Shown: positions 42,630-54,211, numbered from the stretch's first letter. The stretch is DNA of 64,000 nucleotides from Toxorhynchites rutilus septentrionalis (GCF_029784135.1 NC_073746.1:60796097-60860096), one strand, 5' to 3'. The notes: generated from the letters alone by a model not told the origin. Numbers and translations are program-made.

Positions 42630-44320
42630 TTTTTAAATATATATTTTTGTTAAGGCTCATAAGCGTTAGCCTGACAGTGCCGGTTAGTATCACAGTTTAT
42701 TGTCATAATCGGGATGTTGTAGTCTCCAATGCACTGTACATGTGCCTGACACGAGATACTTCCTATTGGGATGCAGCTGACCATTAATCAGCAACGCCCC
42801 CTCTAGTCAGTCTTCTCGACTCGAGGAATCCAGGATAGAATGGTTACTAGCCGGCTCAATCATCAGCTCGCGTAGAGTTGTCATGAGCGGTACAATCCTC
42901 AGCTCATGGTGAATGATCAGTGTGCTGCACAACCTTCGACCCGTGTCGTTTGTATCTGTAAAGAGTATGTGTATGTGTATCTTCACTCCACATGCGCTGT
43001 CAACTTACGAGCATGTGCTGACGAGGAATGTGGAAAATTCATTATAAGCAATTTGCCTTTCAAAAAGTGTGCCTTCTGAAGCGCCCACCTTAGCTAGCGA
43101 GTCCGCTTTCTCACTCCTCAGAAACGAGCAGTGAGAGAGAACCCATGCTGAGGTAATCTTGAATAATTTTTCGACCGAAATACTCAATAGTTATCTTATC
43201 TTATTTTTGTAAGAAAATAAGATGAGCGTTAATCAAATTTCATTGAGCGGATTGCGTCTATTGAGCTGAGACTGTCTGAAAAAATAAAATAATGGTCGTT
43301 GGGCAATGTTTCAATGATCTCTAGTGCGTAGTATATCGCACCTAGTTCAGCGACATACACGGAACAAGGTCCTTTGATTTTGAAAGAGGCACTGGAATTT
43401 TCATTGAAGATGCCGAAGCCAGTCAACCCGTTTATGTATGAACCGTCAGTAAAGAACATTTTATCAGATCTTACTTTCCTATATTCTGCCGAAAATATCG
43501 ACGGAATTTAATTTAACGGATTTTAATCGGAGCGTAGATGATCTGGGATTCCATGGTTTTTTTTTCGCATGGACAGATCAAAAATGACAGAGGAATTGCA
43601 AAAGTATGGGAAGCAAACATGGTTGGAAATGCCCGGTGAATGGTGCACTTCATGGGTAATGTGCATAAAACTTGACTGAGGAGTCAGTTGGAGTAGATTT
43701 TCGAAGTTATCAATCACGAATGGATTCATGATCTAGCAACGGATGAGAAATCTGTAGGATAATTCTGTGAATCGAAGAGTAAGAGGGGGTACTTCTGCCA
43801 AGACTTCGAGACTCATCGTATGAGTCTAATGCAAACACCCCATAGCTATACGCAAGCAACGATATTGTATCCTCCCCAGCTTGAGAATATGAATCCTGGC
43901 TGCTGATCGGAAGCAAAAACCGCCGTATTTCTAACACTGATAATCGAGTGTTGGATCATGTTGCCGGATAGGTGAAGCTGGAATTGAGCGGGTTCGTGCT
44001 TCCTAGAAAAAACGACCATTTCAGTTTTCTCCGTAGAGAATTCGATACATAGCTTGAGCACCCACGTGAACAGATTGTTCAAGGTATCTTGCAACGACTT
44101 TTGTAGAACGACGGGAGTAGTACCCGTGATGGAAATAACTCCATCGTCTGCAAGTTGTCTCAACGTGCAATTTCTAGTAAGACAATCATCCATATCATCG
44201 ACGTAAAAACTATACAAGAGGGGGCTTAGGCAGGAGCCTTGCGGTAGGCCCATAAAACTGTAACGAGAAGATTTCGAGCTGCCATGAGACATGTGCTTTT
44301 CTGACAATCTCGACATCCTT
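42630..44320 (-). mobile_element. I-clade-like LINE, 5'-truncated
   Basis: The minus strand carries reverse transcriptase, then RNase H, then a ~370-base 3' region ending in a poly-A-like tail (ATATATTTAAAAAAAAAATC). RNase H downstream of reverse transcriptase is typical of the I group. The 5' end is lost upstream of about 44320; TTATCTT occurs at both boundaries as a weak target-duplication candidate. The last ~45 bases resemble the tail of the SINEs at 5323 and 53716. Confidence 0.8.
43005..44316 (-). pseudogene. LINE reverse transcriptase/RNase H fragment
   Basis: From 44316 the minus frame shows FMGLPQGSCLSPLLYSFYVDD and CTLRQLADDGV, the palm region around the catalytic Asp pair (the usual Y-A-D-D box reads L-A-D-D), then the thumb region. 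Stops and frameshifts break it at about 43850-43940 and 43500. RNase H follows: the first Asp in MFFTDGSYIN, Glu in VAELGAIYYALE, the next Asp in IFSDSLSSI, and the last part with HCSFLRSEKADSLAK. The upstream reverse transcriptase fingers and the endonuclease are missing. Not functional. Confidence 0.82.
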
Positions 44321-44966
44321 ATCTTTTAATAATAATTTATTCAATATTTAGAATTATACTTGTTTACCATGGTATTATTTGCATCTTTATCATCAACACA
44401 TTGTTGAAACTTTGATATTGAATGAGATGGAAGTTCGAAATGAAAATCCAAAAAGGCCTGGTTCAGATAGCTTTTCATCAACACAAATGCACTGTCAGAA
44501 GTGCAACGAAGTACTTTAGATTCATTTACTTCTATTTTTGCATCAAAAACACCGTGATAATTGGGTAATTTGGCATCAGTTCATAGCATGCGGAAAGTCA
44601 TGGCATGGTTTAATGAATAGGGCCTTCAGATTCTGGACTGATCAGCTGGTTTATCAGATCAAACCCCTATCAAGAACTTATGAGGAGTGATCGTACGAAT
44701 AGTAGATGCAGGTTACACGCAGTGTGAGTGATTTGGAGAGCTTAAACGAGTAGTATCCTCGGTGTAGAACGAGATACATACTACAACATGGCACAGCTTC
44801 GTTAGATCCACCCCGAAGGGGTTATTTGAACAAATTGAGAACTTAAGATGACCTATGAATTAGAAACATTACAATATCATGTGAAATTGACGTTAATTTT
44901 GTAAAGGAGTGAGAGTTTCTCCATCTGGTTCTGTTTTCTGGTTTAGTTTTTTGATTGTTTCGCGCC
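44321..44966. other. Unassigned stretch
   Basis: No repeat or gene was recognised between the LINE 5' truncation point and the Feilai insertion. Confidence 0.3.
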
Positions 44967-44977
44967 TGGAAATAACT

Positions 44978-45251
44978 TCTTCTTCTTCAATGGCACTAAC
45001 GTTCCTAGAGGAACTTCACCGTCTCAACGTAGTATTACTTGCGTCATTTTTATTAGTACTTAGTTGAGATTTCTATGCCAAATAACACGCCTTGAATGCA
45101 TTCTGAGTGGCAAGCTCTAGAATACGCGTGATCACAGTGCAAGTCGGAGGAAATTTCTTTGACAAAAATTTCCCCCGACCAGAACGGGAATCGAACCCGA
45201 ACACCCGGCATGTTAGTTATGACGCTAACCACTCGGCCACGGGAGCACAAT
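44978..45251 (-). mobile_element. Feilai SINE, complete
   Basis: 274 bases flanked by an exact 11-base duplication, TGGAAATAACT (44967-44977 and 45252-45262). On the minus strand it has CCGTGGCCGAGTGGTTAGCG (A box region), CGGGTTCGATTCCCGTTCTG (B box region), the Feilai body and a GAAGAAGAAGAAG-type tail. Confidence 0.95.
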
Positions 45252-45401
45252 TGGAAATAACTATAAAGTTTAAATGGTCAGTCTTATAAATGAAGATGGT
45301 TATTATGTTCTACACTACATACTTCGATTCAACCGACTTCTTACATATCTCTGGAAACTCAGAAAAACATGAGTGGTTCTATAACTGTGAAACAAAGTGT
45401 A

Positions 45402-46654
45402 GGAATACCGATAAGTTTCTTCGTTTTTTTTCAAAAATTAATGCTTTATTATGCAAAAATGGTTACAAATTTAAAATTAAAAAAAGTATTGCCCATCGCT
45501 AGTCACATTTTTATCCAATTTTTCTGACAATTCACGGATCCCTTTGCGGAAATAGTCGGCCGGTTTGTCGGCTAATCACGAATCGATCAAATTTTTGACT
45601 TCATCAAAATTGGAAAAGTGCTGCATGTTGCATCGATCGAAAAAGGTAGTAATTGAACGGAGAATACGGCGGGTGAGATAGGATCTCCTATTTTAGCGTT
45701 TCCAAGTATGTTTTGACCGGTTTCACGACATGCGGCCGAGCATTGTCCTGCTGCAAAATAGCTTTATCGTGTCTTTGCTCGTATTGTGGCCATTTTTCCT
45801 TCAGTGCACGGCTTAAACGCATCAATTGTCGTCGGTAGAGGTCCCCCGTAATGGTTTCACTCGGTTTTAGCAGCTCATAGTACACCACACCCAGCTGATC
45901 CCACCAAATAGACAGCATAACCTTCTGGTCGTGAATATTCCGCGCGGCCGTCAATGTTGACTCATGGCCGGGGTATCCATACGTTGTACGACGTTTAGGA
46001 TTGTCGTAATGGACCCACTTTTCATCGCCAGTAACGATTCGATGCAAAAAAAACCTTTCTTTTATGCCGTTGAAGCAGTTGTTCGCACGTGAGAAAACGG
46101 CGTTCGACATCTCGTGGCTTCAATTCATACGGCACAAAATTTCCTATCTTTTGGATCATTCCCATTGCTTCTAAATTATCGAATATGGTTTGCTGAGCTA
46201 CTCCAAGTGTATCTGCAAGTTCTTGTTGCGTTTGTGACAGATCTTGATCGAGTAAAGCCTCCAAGTCTTCATCTTCAAACTTCTTTGGTGGTCCGGAACG
46301 ATCTTCGTCTTCCAAATCAAAATTACCACTTTTAAACCGTGCAAACCTCGTCTGACATATTCGCTCAGTTGGAGCATGGTCACCATAAACTTCCACCAGA
46401 ATGCGATGACTTTCCGCAGCTTTTTTCTTCATATTGAAGTAATGAAGTAACACTCTCCGCAAAAACACCCTCGTTGGTACAAAATTCGACATATTCGAAG
46501 TGGCAAAAACTATGTTGTTTACGTTTCAACTTTTGACATATAAAAGACGCGCAATGACAGTAGCTTTTTAACGAAAGTTTGGAACTTTGATTCACTGGAA
46601 TAATAATGAAGTTACGCCATCTGTTGTAGAACCGAAGAAATTTACCGGTGCACC
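45402..46654 (-). mobile_element. mariner element (DD34D), decayed
   Basis: Bounded by TA at 45400-45401 and 46655-46656. The ends are imperfect inverted repeats (minus-strand start GGTGCACCGGTAAATTTCTT; other end GGAATACCGATAAGTTTCTT). The 1253-base length is normal for mariner. The transposase on the minus strand is broken. Confidence 0.85.
45500..46492 (-). pseudogene. mariner transposase, broken
   Basis: The N-terminal helix-turn-helix region (FLRRVLLHYFNMKKKAAES, TRFARFKSGNF) is followed by the linker and second DNA-binding segment (DLSQTQQELADTLGVAQQTI). After a one-base T-run frameshift (about 46046-46053) the core continues with IVTGDEKWVHYDN (first Asp) and LQQDNARPHV (second Asp). 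A TAG stop follows right after YLETLK (about 45694), and the third-Asp motif has lost a few codons (PPYSP is joined directly to FNYYLF), so the third catalytic residue is missing. The C-terminal ADYFRKGIRELSEKLD-like segment survives. Inactive. Confidence 0.88.
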
Positions 46655-46794
46655 TAATATATAAAATATTTTTCTCACTCGACAATGTAATGAAATAATT
46701 TGATTCGCTAAATTTTTCATATTTTCTGTTGGGACCCAGGTGCCATCGAAAATCTTGTTTGATAATAGTTCAAACAGAAAAAAAACGGAAATGT

Positions 46795-47060
46795 GTTATA
46801 TCTGTGATATAACCGCAAGGTTGACGTAGGACTATAATTGAATTAGTGACCATTTGCTTGAAGTTGCATCTGAGACTATTTTCGATAAATGGATGAATGA
46901 ATATTGTTTGCGGGAATTCAAAAACGAGAATGTTACGTTGAAGGCACAAGGTTTTGAGTCGACTGAATGAAGTGACATGATTATCATTTCATTCGGAAGA
47001 TAAAATGTCTACGAGTTGCCTTCAACGCCTTGCAAGCAAACTACTGATAGAGTCGAATGA
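46795..47060 (+). repeat. Repeat end of the ATATAACCGCAAGG-TTGACGTAGGACTA family
   Basis: GTTATATCTGTGATATAACC leads into GCAAGGTTGACGTAGGACTA (46815-46834). The following ~200 bases match, in opposite orientation, the right part of the element at 57470-58517 (CAAAAACGAGAATGTTACGT, GAAGGCACAAGGTTTTGAG). The other end was not located. Confidence 0.6.
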
Positions 47061-47881
47061 ACTGGAGAAGACTTAAGTATCTATAATTCAAGGCAACTAC
47101 AACAAATTATTGAAATCACAAAATTTTATAAATATAGGTGCCTGTTTGAAATTTCATCTCTGTCACGATTAATATGCGGGTAATACAAGACATTGCCAGC
47201 CAAGCAAGATTGTCGATCGCTTTGTGCACAACGTAGTCGAACAAGTTGTATGTAACGAAACTAAATATTCAGCAAAAGAAGCAATCATTCAAAAGTGGTG
47301 CAAATTTATTCTCCACTTTCTTATGTTTGCCCTATATATAGTACATAGTACATTGTTTGTCACTAATTATTAAACTCTTTAAAACTCTGTGATATAATGG
47401 GGATACCGATTCTAAGAGACAAAATATCTATCGCATTCAATCAGTCTGCATACATTTTGCGTACACTCTACCCTTCCTCAAAACACCCGCTTCCCGTTTG
47501 AGGGATTGTTGAGTGAACATCCGTTTGTCGGTGTGCATCGAACGGGATTTTTTTGTTTTTCTCATGATTCATCTTGTACCCCTAATATTTTTCTTACCAT
47601 CGACGGTTCCTTATTCCCAAAAGCAACGGCCTTTGTTTCATTTGTTTCACAAGTCGAGTGTCCCACGAAAAATGATTCTTCGCCACTAGACCGTCGGTTT
47701 TATATTTTCTTGTAGGCTAATGAATCAAAAAGAGGTGGGACTTCCAATACTTTCATAATCATAAATGTCACAATCATAAATATCATAAATTTATTTTTCG
47801 TGTTGAGAAATTTATTTTGTGATCAATTGAAAGGTGGCGAGGTCCCCATTTAACGAACATAAGGAATCGAGGCGGCCCAAG
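47061..47881. other. Unassigned stretch
   Basis: No recognisable gene or element. The last ~60 bases could be the 5' leader of the candidate exon at 47882. Confidence 0.3.
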
Positions 47882-47983
47882 ATGACGCGATCCGAGTCGG
47901 CCGTCGATCCGCCGTCGGAAGCGGCGGTCTCTCGCAGGCGAACCTGTGTTCCACTGATTGCCCAGTTGGGATACGATCCTTCA
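47882..47983 (+). CDS. Candidate (alternative) first coding exon of Ziz
   Basis: Thirty-four codons from an ATG (context CCCAAGATGACG) to a good 5' splice site (TCA|GTAAGG at 47983/47984). The predicted peptide begins MTRSESAVDPPSEAAVSRRR. The block is markedly GC-rich and codon-third GC-rich compared with the AT-rich sequence around it, as are the confirmed-looking exons at 50421 and 50605. The donor is phase 0 and the next exon at 50421 can also be read in phase 0, so the two can be joined without shifting frame. The peptide does not resemble the N-terminal 'FTR..KPG.AAQLR' segment I know for DOCK9-type proteins, so it would be an alternative N-terminus, or a chance open stretch. Inference only. 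Confidence 0.35.
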
Positions 47984-50420
47984 GTAAGGTGGCGATGTTT
48001 ATTCGCATCATAATATTTCTAGCTTACTTGTAAAATTCGGCTTTTTTCTGTTCCTCTTGTTTCTTCTCGATTTTATCAGAAAATCACTTATTTATTGATC
48101 ATTAGAAGCGATTTTTCCCCACCCCAATTGGTTCAATTTTAAGTTGAATGCTGGAGATCACTAATGTAGTCATTAAAATGTAATAGGGTGTATTGCCCTG
48201 TTCAATTTAAATGTTTGCGGACGAAGGAATCCATTGGAAAAGAAGTCTTGAATTGAATGAATCCAGTCATTAGTTTCACGATTCGAAGACCCAGTGGAAC
48301 ATTGAAGAGAAGTTTCACAAGGATTTTTTTAATCCCTTCAAAATAAACGTTTTACGGAATCTTGAGCTTGAATTAAGGCAGTATTCTAGTCTAGAAATTA
48401 AATAAAAATCATTTTTTTTCCTTCATATTTCTGTAGTTTAAGCATTTAAGAATATACCCTAGAAAGGACTTATCGAAAATTCAATTAATACCGAGTTAGA
48501 GCCATTTTAGTGATGCGGAATCTAACCTGGTACGGCCATAACAATGAACTTCAAACGCGTTTTTCTCAAAACTAGTTTTTTCAAACTGGCGTACACGATA
48601 TCTCAAGTTCTACTGAACCGATTCATGTCAAATTTATGTGTATACAATCTACAGGCATCTCGCTATCGCGTGAACCTCTAAAATGTGATATATTTTTTTA
48701 AGTTTTACTATTTTTTAAAAAATCGGGAAACGTAAGAAAAAACTTTTTAATCCACATTTTGTTTTTCAAACGGACGTCATTTTGTCAAAAAAGATATCTT
48801 TGACTTGTCCGAGGTTCATGCGATAGCGGCATCTTAACTGATTCAGAATCTGTTCGAATTTTTTGTTTCAGATAACCAGAAGGGCTGGAATCGTGTACAC
48901 CATGGCACAACTTTTTTTTGAACCCTCTCACTTCATCAGCTCTTAACTATTCTAGTTATGAATATTTTTTCTCCGTTCAATTTTTATTCTATTGTTAATA
49001 ATGATACATTTGAAAAAAATATTCTTTGCTTTATTTTTACGGAGCTCGAAACAATGTCCGAAATGTGTGTCTTTACACTAGAATACCCCTTAACCCATTT
49101 TGCGCCAAGCGTTCAAATAATCGAACAGTAACTTTTAAATTTTTTATGTTTTTGGAAAGCAACCAAATGATAATGTTGTGCACCAAACGATAGTTTAATT
49201 TATTACCTGCCACTTACCATCAATTTTGTATAACTTTATTCAGCAGTAAATTCGATTTGAAGCAAGTATGCCTGGAAAGTGTTGTTTTCGTTGATTTTGT
49301 TGTTGTTGGAAGGAAGGTGTAGCTTTCATTTGAAAGAAAAAGTCTGCCGGTAATAAGTTAAAACTACATGGAATAAGAAAGATCACATATCACCATACGC
49401 GGATTAATTCAGATTTATACTTAGAGACCTTCATTAAGGTATTTATGAATATCGCATAATAGCTAATTGAAGTTACTTTTAGTTCGCAGTACGTTTGTAC
49501 TTGCAAAAAAAAAGTGCGGGTTTCGGCCAATGTTCGATTTTTTGAACAGTCATATTCCGGTAAATGGAAGATGGGAAAAAAATATTTCTTGAACATAGAG
49601 GTTTCTTTAGCGATAATAATCAAAATTACGCCAGTGGCTATCGTTAAAAAATATTTTTTACGACTTGGTTGTTAATGGACTTAAAACGAGCATAGATAAT
49701 ACTGAGACATGCAAAAACTAGCGTAATTTGGCTGCACCTTGCTTTACTATGTAATTTGATCCATACTCTCTTCAATCAAGTCGGACAAATAATTAATTAC
49801 TTACTTTACACGAACGTTAACTATCTGTTACAAACGACAATTATCAAATGATAGACAATCGCTTTCGAATGTTGATGGATTGTTGATTTGCAATGGAGCT
49901 TCTTTCATGACATACAATTTCCTGACATGAGTTCTATACAATTATCTTGTCTTTAGTCATTGTGGAATATTCAGTGATTCTCGCAAAAGTCAGGCTACAA
50001 ACTCTATAATTATGTGATCAAACCAAAGTAAATTTTTCTTTGGGAAGAAGCTGGGGATGTTAACGACTCTATTTTCTCAAAACTACCCTAACTAATCATG
50101 TAATGAACAGTTGCTCGGTTTAACTATTCCTACAATTACCGTATGGAAATGATGACGGCGATGACAAGCGTATGTCACAGCTAATTGTACATCTGTGACA
50201 CGACGTAAGGTATAATTGGAAAAACAAACATCCATTCCCCCATAAACAGTCGTATGTTTGCAGCCTCTGGCCACCTTACTCGTCAATCACCATTCATAAT
50301 CCATGTCGGAAGATTGAATAAGTATATAGAGCTACAGACTTACAATTTTCGAAGCATAAAAAACAGATTGCTATCTACATACATTAACACCAACTTTCTC
50401 CTCCTTCTATTCACTTCTAG
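47984..50420 (+). other. Putative Ziz intron with unassigned repeats
   Basis: If 47882-47983 is an exon this is its 2.4-kb intron. It contains AT-rich sequence with repeat-like character at 48480-49000 (CCTGGTACGGCCATAACAAT) but no clear transposon end. The intron ends in the pyrimidine tract CTCCTTCTATTCACTTCTAG before 50421. Confidence 0.4.
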
Positions 50421-50537
50421 AGCAAACCAATCTTAGCCGAACCAATCGATTTCGAAGGATTTATCATTAAAAATAAAACGCTCATTCAGAATGACCCTCA
50501 GCGAGAGCTACTGCTATACCCGAATGACGATGTAACG
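50421..50537 (+). CDS. Ziz: Zizimin (DOCK-D) coding exon, N-terminal segment
   Basis: 117 bases, 39 codons, between a good acceptor (CACTTCTAG|AGC) and a good donor (ACG|GTGAGT). The peptide contains KPILAEPIDFEGFI, KNKTLIQNDPQRELLLYP and NDDV, matching the conserved N-terminal block of zizimin-subfamily DOCK proteins (DOCK9-11), where a 'KP..IEP.DYE' motif is followed by 'D..RE.LLFP.DD'. DOCK-D proteins are guanine nucleotide exchange factors for Cdc42, acting at the plasma membrane and in cytoskeletal remodelling; this block precedes their PH domain. The acceptor could also be used two bases later, but the frame given joins cleanly to the next exon. Gene recognition is by motif memory, not search. 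Confidence 0.82.
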
Positions 50538-50604
50538 GTGAGTACAATTGTTCCGCATATGTTTACCCCTGATAATCTGATGATCATATTCCCGTGCCCA
50601 ACAG
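50538..50604 (+). other. Short intron of Ziz (67 bases)
   Basis: GTGAGT donor and CCCAACAG acceptor, phase 0. The 67-base length is typical of short dipteran introns, unlike the very long introns on either side of this exon pair. Confidence 0.82.
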
Positions 50605-50891
50605 GAAGTGTTACTGCCGAAAAAAATCCGCACCGTAACCAGCAACATTCCAAACTTTACCAAAGCCCTTTCGGAAGGGAGCGACACGAATGGCAGCGAA
50701 AACGCCTCCAATGGGACCAACTCACAAGCTACTTCGCCGACCGGTGGCGGCCGATCTTCTTCTCCCTACGTGAATCTCCCTCCCCAAGGCCACTTGCTGA
50801 CTCGTCAGGCGCTGCACACGTACGAGTCGGCGAACCATTTAATACACTACAAATACAGCGCGTACGGTGGAACCTGCTTCGAGTTGCCACG
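50605..50891 (+). CDS. Ziz: Zizimin (DOCK-D) coding exon, segment before the PH domain
   Basis: 287 bases (95 codons plus 2 bases) from acceptor CAACAG|GAA to donor CACG|GTGAGT. It begins EVLLPKKIRTVTSNIP, has a low-complexity insert rich in Ser, Asn, Gly and Thr (residues ~20-50), and ends with LLTRQALHTYESANHLIHYK, then YSAYGGTCFELPR. The last part aligns with the 'Y....HLV.YKY..Y.G....LP' segment of DOCK9-type proteins just before the PH domain, and not with the DOCK6-8 (Zir) group. The phase-2 end requires a downstream exon; none encoding a PH domain was found before the window ends, so the next intron exceeds 13 kb. The Ser/Asn-rich insert is probably lineage-specific. Confidence 0.82.
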
Positions 50892-51449
50892 GTGAGTACA
50901 CGAAATGCATTTGAGAAACCCCATTAATACATTTGACGCACTTGCGAGAAAATAATCAACGATTGTCAAACTTTGTTTGTACGGTGCGTGAAATTCCTAT
51001 GAGCACATCCATATATTTTAACTGTTTGGGTGCTCTAAATTAGATTCTTTAAATATAAACATAGCCTCCAAAAGAGCTTTGAATATCAAGTAAATTTCAC
51101 TGTTAAATGTTCCAGTTCTATTGTCAACAGTTATTTAAAATTATAAAAACACATTTTTGAAGTAGAAATTCTTATAAGCGAACCTCTTATTTTATTCTCA
51201 AAAATAGATTATAACATTGAACTGATAAATTTAATATTTGGTTGGTTTTCCATTTTTCAGAATCGTTTAATAAATTCGGTTTGGCATTTAATCAATCTGA
51301 TTATCCAGCATTCTTTGTGGTATTTTATTCCACTCTATTCCACATATGTCTGCACCCAAAATTGATTTTTAGCTCATGTTTTTTCATCCGGATTTATGAC
51401 ATTAAATGAGACATAACATAACAGAAAATGTCATGACTCACAAATTCTG
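50892..51449 (+). other. Start of the next Ziz intron, no feature recognised
   Basis: AT-rich, no repeat or exon seen. It follows the GTGAGT donor at 50892. Confidence 0.5.
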
Positions 51450-51960
51450 GTAAGCATTTGTATAATATACATGGTACAGCAATATAAGATTAATACGAGC
51501 GAGCGAAACAAAAGCCAAATAAGCTTTCCGCATACTTTGCCACATACACTGCCCAGACCGAGATAGATGTTGTTCTCCTTCATGCGCTCCTTTTTTACTT
51601 TTAGAGAACATTTCCCAACTTCATTTTATAATCAGGTGCAATACTATCACGTATTTGCTAAACAACTGTTGAAGCATCATTAGCCATGTGGATAGCGTGG
51701 TCGTGTAAAATATCTTTGCATTCCAGCCGTCCTTGGTTCGATCTCCATTGACGTCATATGGATTTCTTTTTTTTTTGCGCAATCCCAAATGAAATGAGAA
51801 AAGAAAACAGAAAGCATACAAACCATTTTTAAGCTTTTAAAACAACTCATTATTTGCGCATTTGACTCTCCAGCACACTAAATGGCATCATTTCTGCCAA
51901 AGATGACATGTTTTCTGCCAACGCTAGTTTGGGTGTAGTAACTTCATCTGGAATATAGTA
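51450..51960 (+). repeat. Interspersed repeat with embedded tRNA-like segment (copy 2)
   Basis: Matches 6500-7000 in opposite orientation. The tRNA-like core on the + strand is CATGTGGATAGCGTGGTCGT (A-box-like, ~51686-51705) and CCTTGGTTCGATCTCCATTG (B-box-like, ~51731-51750). The flanks AGAACATTTCCCAACTTCAT and CTGCCAACGCTAGTTTGGGT recur in copy 1. Confidence 0.65.
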
Positions 51961-52135
51961 TACCTACTCCTACCACAGCGAGTCAAGTAATCCTTTATGA
52001 ATAGTTAGTGAACAATAACTCGATTGATATAGTTTTGTTGAGAAGCGTGGCATACCACATTTCTCCTGTATTTTTCGACATTTTATTACTGCTCACTCTC
52101 GGTCAGACGGATCTCAAAAAAAACCTCTAGCCTTC

Positions 52136-52157
52136 CACCTTTCACTAGTGAAAGGTG
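52136..52157. repeat. Perfect 22-bp palindrome
   Basis: CACCTTTCACT followed directly by its exact complement AGTGAAAGGTG. No loop. Confidence 0.9.
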
Positions 52158-52201
52158 AAAGGGGAATGTCTGAAGCGGATTCCAACACTTCTTTTCCTGA
52201 C

Positions 52202-52267
52202 CGGCTCGAGCGTAGGATTCGGAGATCCCAAGGTCGGCTCGAGCGTAGGATTCGGAGATCCCAAGGT
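52202..52267 (+). repeat. 33-bp exact tandem duplication
   Basis: Two adjacent identical 33-base units beginning CGGCTCGAGCGTAGGATTCG. As 33 is divisible by three, all three frames repeat an 11-residue peptide, but no real gene is recognised around it. Confidence 0.92.
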
Positions 52268-52974
52268 CGGCTCACAAGGACACTTTCGGAGATACAAATT
52301 AACACCAACTATTTTTTTTTTCAGTTCACTATCTCTTTTTTTTATTTAGCAACATACAATTTTGTTTTGTGTGTACCGTGTGTGTTCCGCGGCCGGCCGG
52401 CTTCACTGATCCTCTGGTCCTAGTCGTTGTCCTGGTCGATGATTCTGGGGGGCTGGATCGTGCTTTGCTGGCTAATTTCTTTTTTTCAGGTCCTTCTAGC
52501 TTGGCGGTCACAGTGGAAAAGAACTAGGCAAGCTTCCTCCCAGTCCACCCTCTCGATTATGTATTGTCCCATAATGTATGTCTGTATGTGTTTATGTGTA
52601 ACCTTATCTCTGCCTACCTAACTGTTTTAAATGTTATCAGTGTCATCTATGCGTGATTGTAGGAATTTCATAAAGCAAACTACCTAAAAAGGTAACAATT
52701 TTAGGGTAAGAATTATTAGTAAAATAATGAAATTATAATTTTTGACACGCAAAAGGGCACTGTAGCTTATAAAGGTTACCGTTAGCTCGCTTAGATAGTC
52801 AGCAATACAATTAATTTTAATCATTCACAAATACAACAAAATATATAAAGCAATAGCAAAAATGTGTAATGCAATGGTTTTGCATCACAACCACTCATAC
52901 ACATTTCTCTGATATCATATGAATGTTTGCACGGGTCATATAACCCGTTGCGGTAGTTAGGACAGATTACATAG
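52268..52974. other. Unassigned stretch
   Basis: Includes CCGCGGCCGGCCGGCTTCAC (52387-52406), unusually GC-rich, and an acceptor-like TTTCTTTTTTTCAG|G at 52491/52492, but no exon frame supported by a motif. Confidence 0.3.
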
Positions 52975-53715
52975 GGGGTGTGGGGGCATAGTGGTCACCC
53001 TAAGGAATATGCTCATTTTCAGCGTCCACATACCGCTTCAATTCCCGGTTTTTCGAAGAATATTATAACTCATTGTTGTACAAGATAGTAAACGGCTTTT
53101 ACTATGAAAATTCAAAATAGTAGATTTTTCATCATTAGAAAAAAAGGTGAAAATCGATTTTTTTTTCTCTTGGAGGTAAAGTAGTCACCTAGTGGGGGCA
53201 AAGTGGTCACTAGAGTGCCAATGGATGTATGGGAAAAAAGTGACCGTCAAATTTTCAAAGCGAACTTGATTAAAAATGTTGATTCTCACGAAAAAGTACC
53301 CTATGCAAAATATCAGCTCAATCGGACTTCATTTACTAGTGTCGCACAACGGTCAAAGTTTGAGTTTTTTGAAAAACCGAAAAATCAACCAAGGGGGAGT
53401 AAAGGAAATCGGGGTTTTCGGAAAAAAATTATTAATGCCAAATGTCATCAAGTTGCATGAAACGTCGAGATCTACTGTCATCTCGAAAATTTTTTTTTGT
53501 CAATAATCGACGCTGTGGAACTTTGTATTTTTTTTTCGAAATAGGCAAAGGGTATGGTTTAGGGGGCCAATGAAAATTGTTACCGATTGCTCATACCGAT
53601 TTTTGATACGGAATTCCCTGCGGAATGTTGTTTTGCGTGAAAAAACCCCCTTTGTAAAATATTAGCTCATTCGGACTTCGTTTACTATTTTCGCAGATGT
53701 CAAAATTTAAGTATA

Positions 53716-54211
53716 GGGGGGTCTCCGTAGCCACATTGGTTGCGCGTTCGCTTAGTAAGCGATCGATCGTGAGTTCAAAACTCAGGGCCCCCATTGACCA
53801 TCTTTGTGTTGTTACAGAATAACTACGTCCACGCAACAATCATCAGCGATGGAGATCGATCCACGGACGAAATAAGATCGATTCATCCATACAACTGCTC
53901 TGCTCTGCAAGAAAACATCGGGCTGCTGTTCTATAAATAACTCAACTATGGATCAACGACTGTCTCCGCTGTCCAGTCTTAACTGGATAATGGAAGAACA
54001 GATAGAAAACTCTTACGCCTAAATGGCTACTGTATAAATGTGTACCATTTGCAATGGTATAGAAGGGAATACTCTAACGCCGAAAAATGGCAACTGTGTA
54101 ATGTGCTAATTATAGATATGATAAACATGTGACATGTACACGATTAAAATTCGGCTCTGTTACAGCTAAAATGCTAATGAGCCTAAAATAAACAAAAGGG
54201 ATAAAAAAAAA
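53716..54211 (+). mobile_element. tRNA-derived SINE (Gecko-like), second copy
   Basis: Same family as 5323-5808: GGGGGTCTCCGTAGCC start, TTGGTTGCGCGTTCGCTTAG (A-box region), TGAGTTCAAAACTCAGG (B-box region), and a tail TAATGAGCCTAAAATAAAC followed by a poly-A run. AAATTTAAGT before and AAAATTAAGT after may be a diverged target duplication. Confidence 0.88.

Noticed and set aside
52478..52621. Possible exon after TTTTTTTCAG at 52491
   Set aside because: The frame after the acceptor-like site does not encode DOCK PH-domain sequence and no donor in a consistent phase was seen.
53203..53506. 85- and 76-codon frames with charged peptides
   Set aside because: They lie in the long-inverted-repeat element and recur as broken copies at 54230-54684 and 57043-57270.
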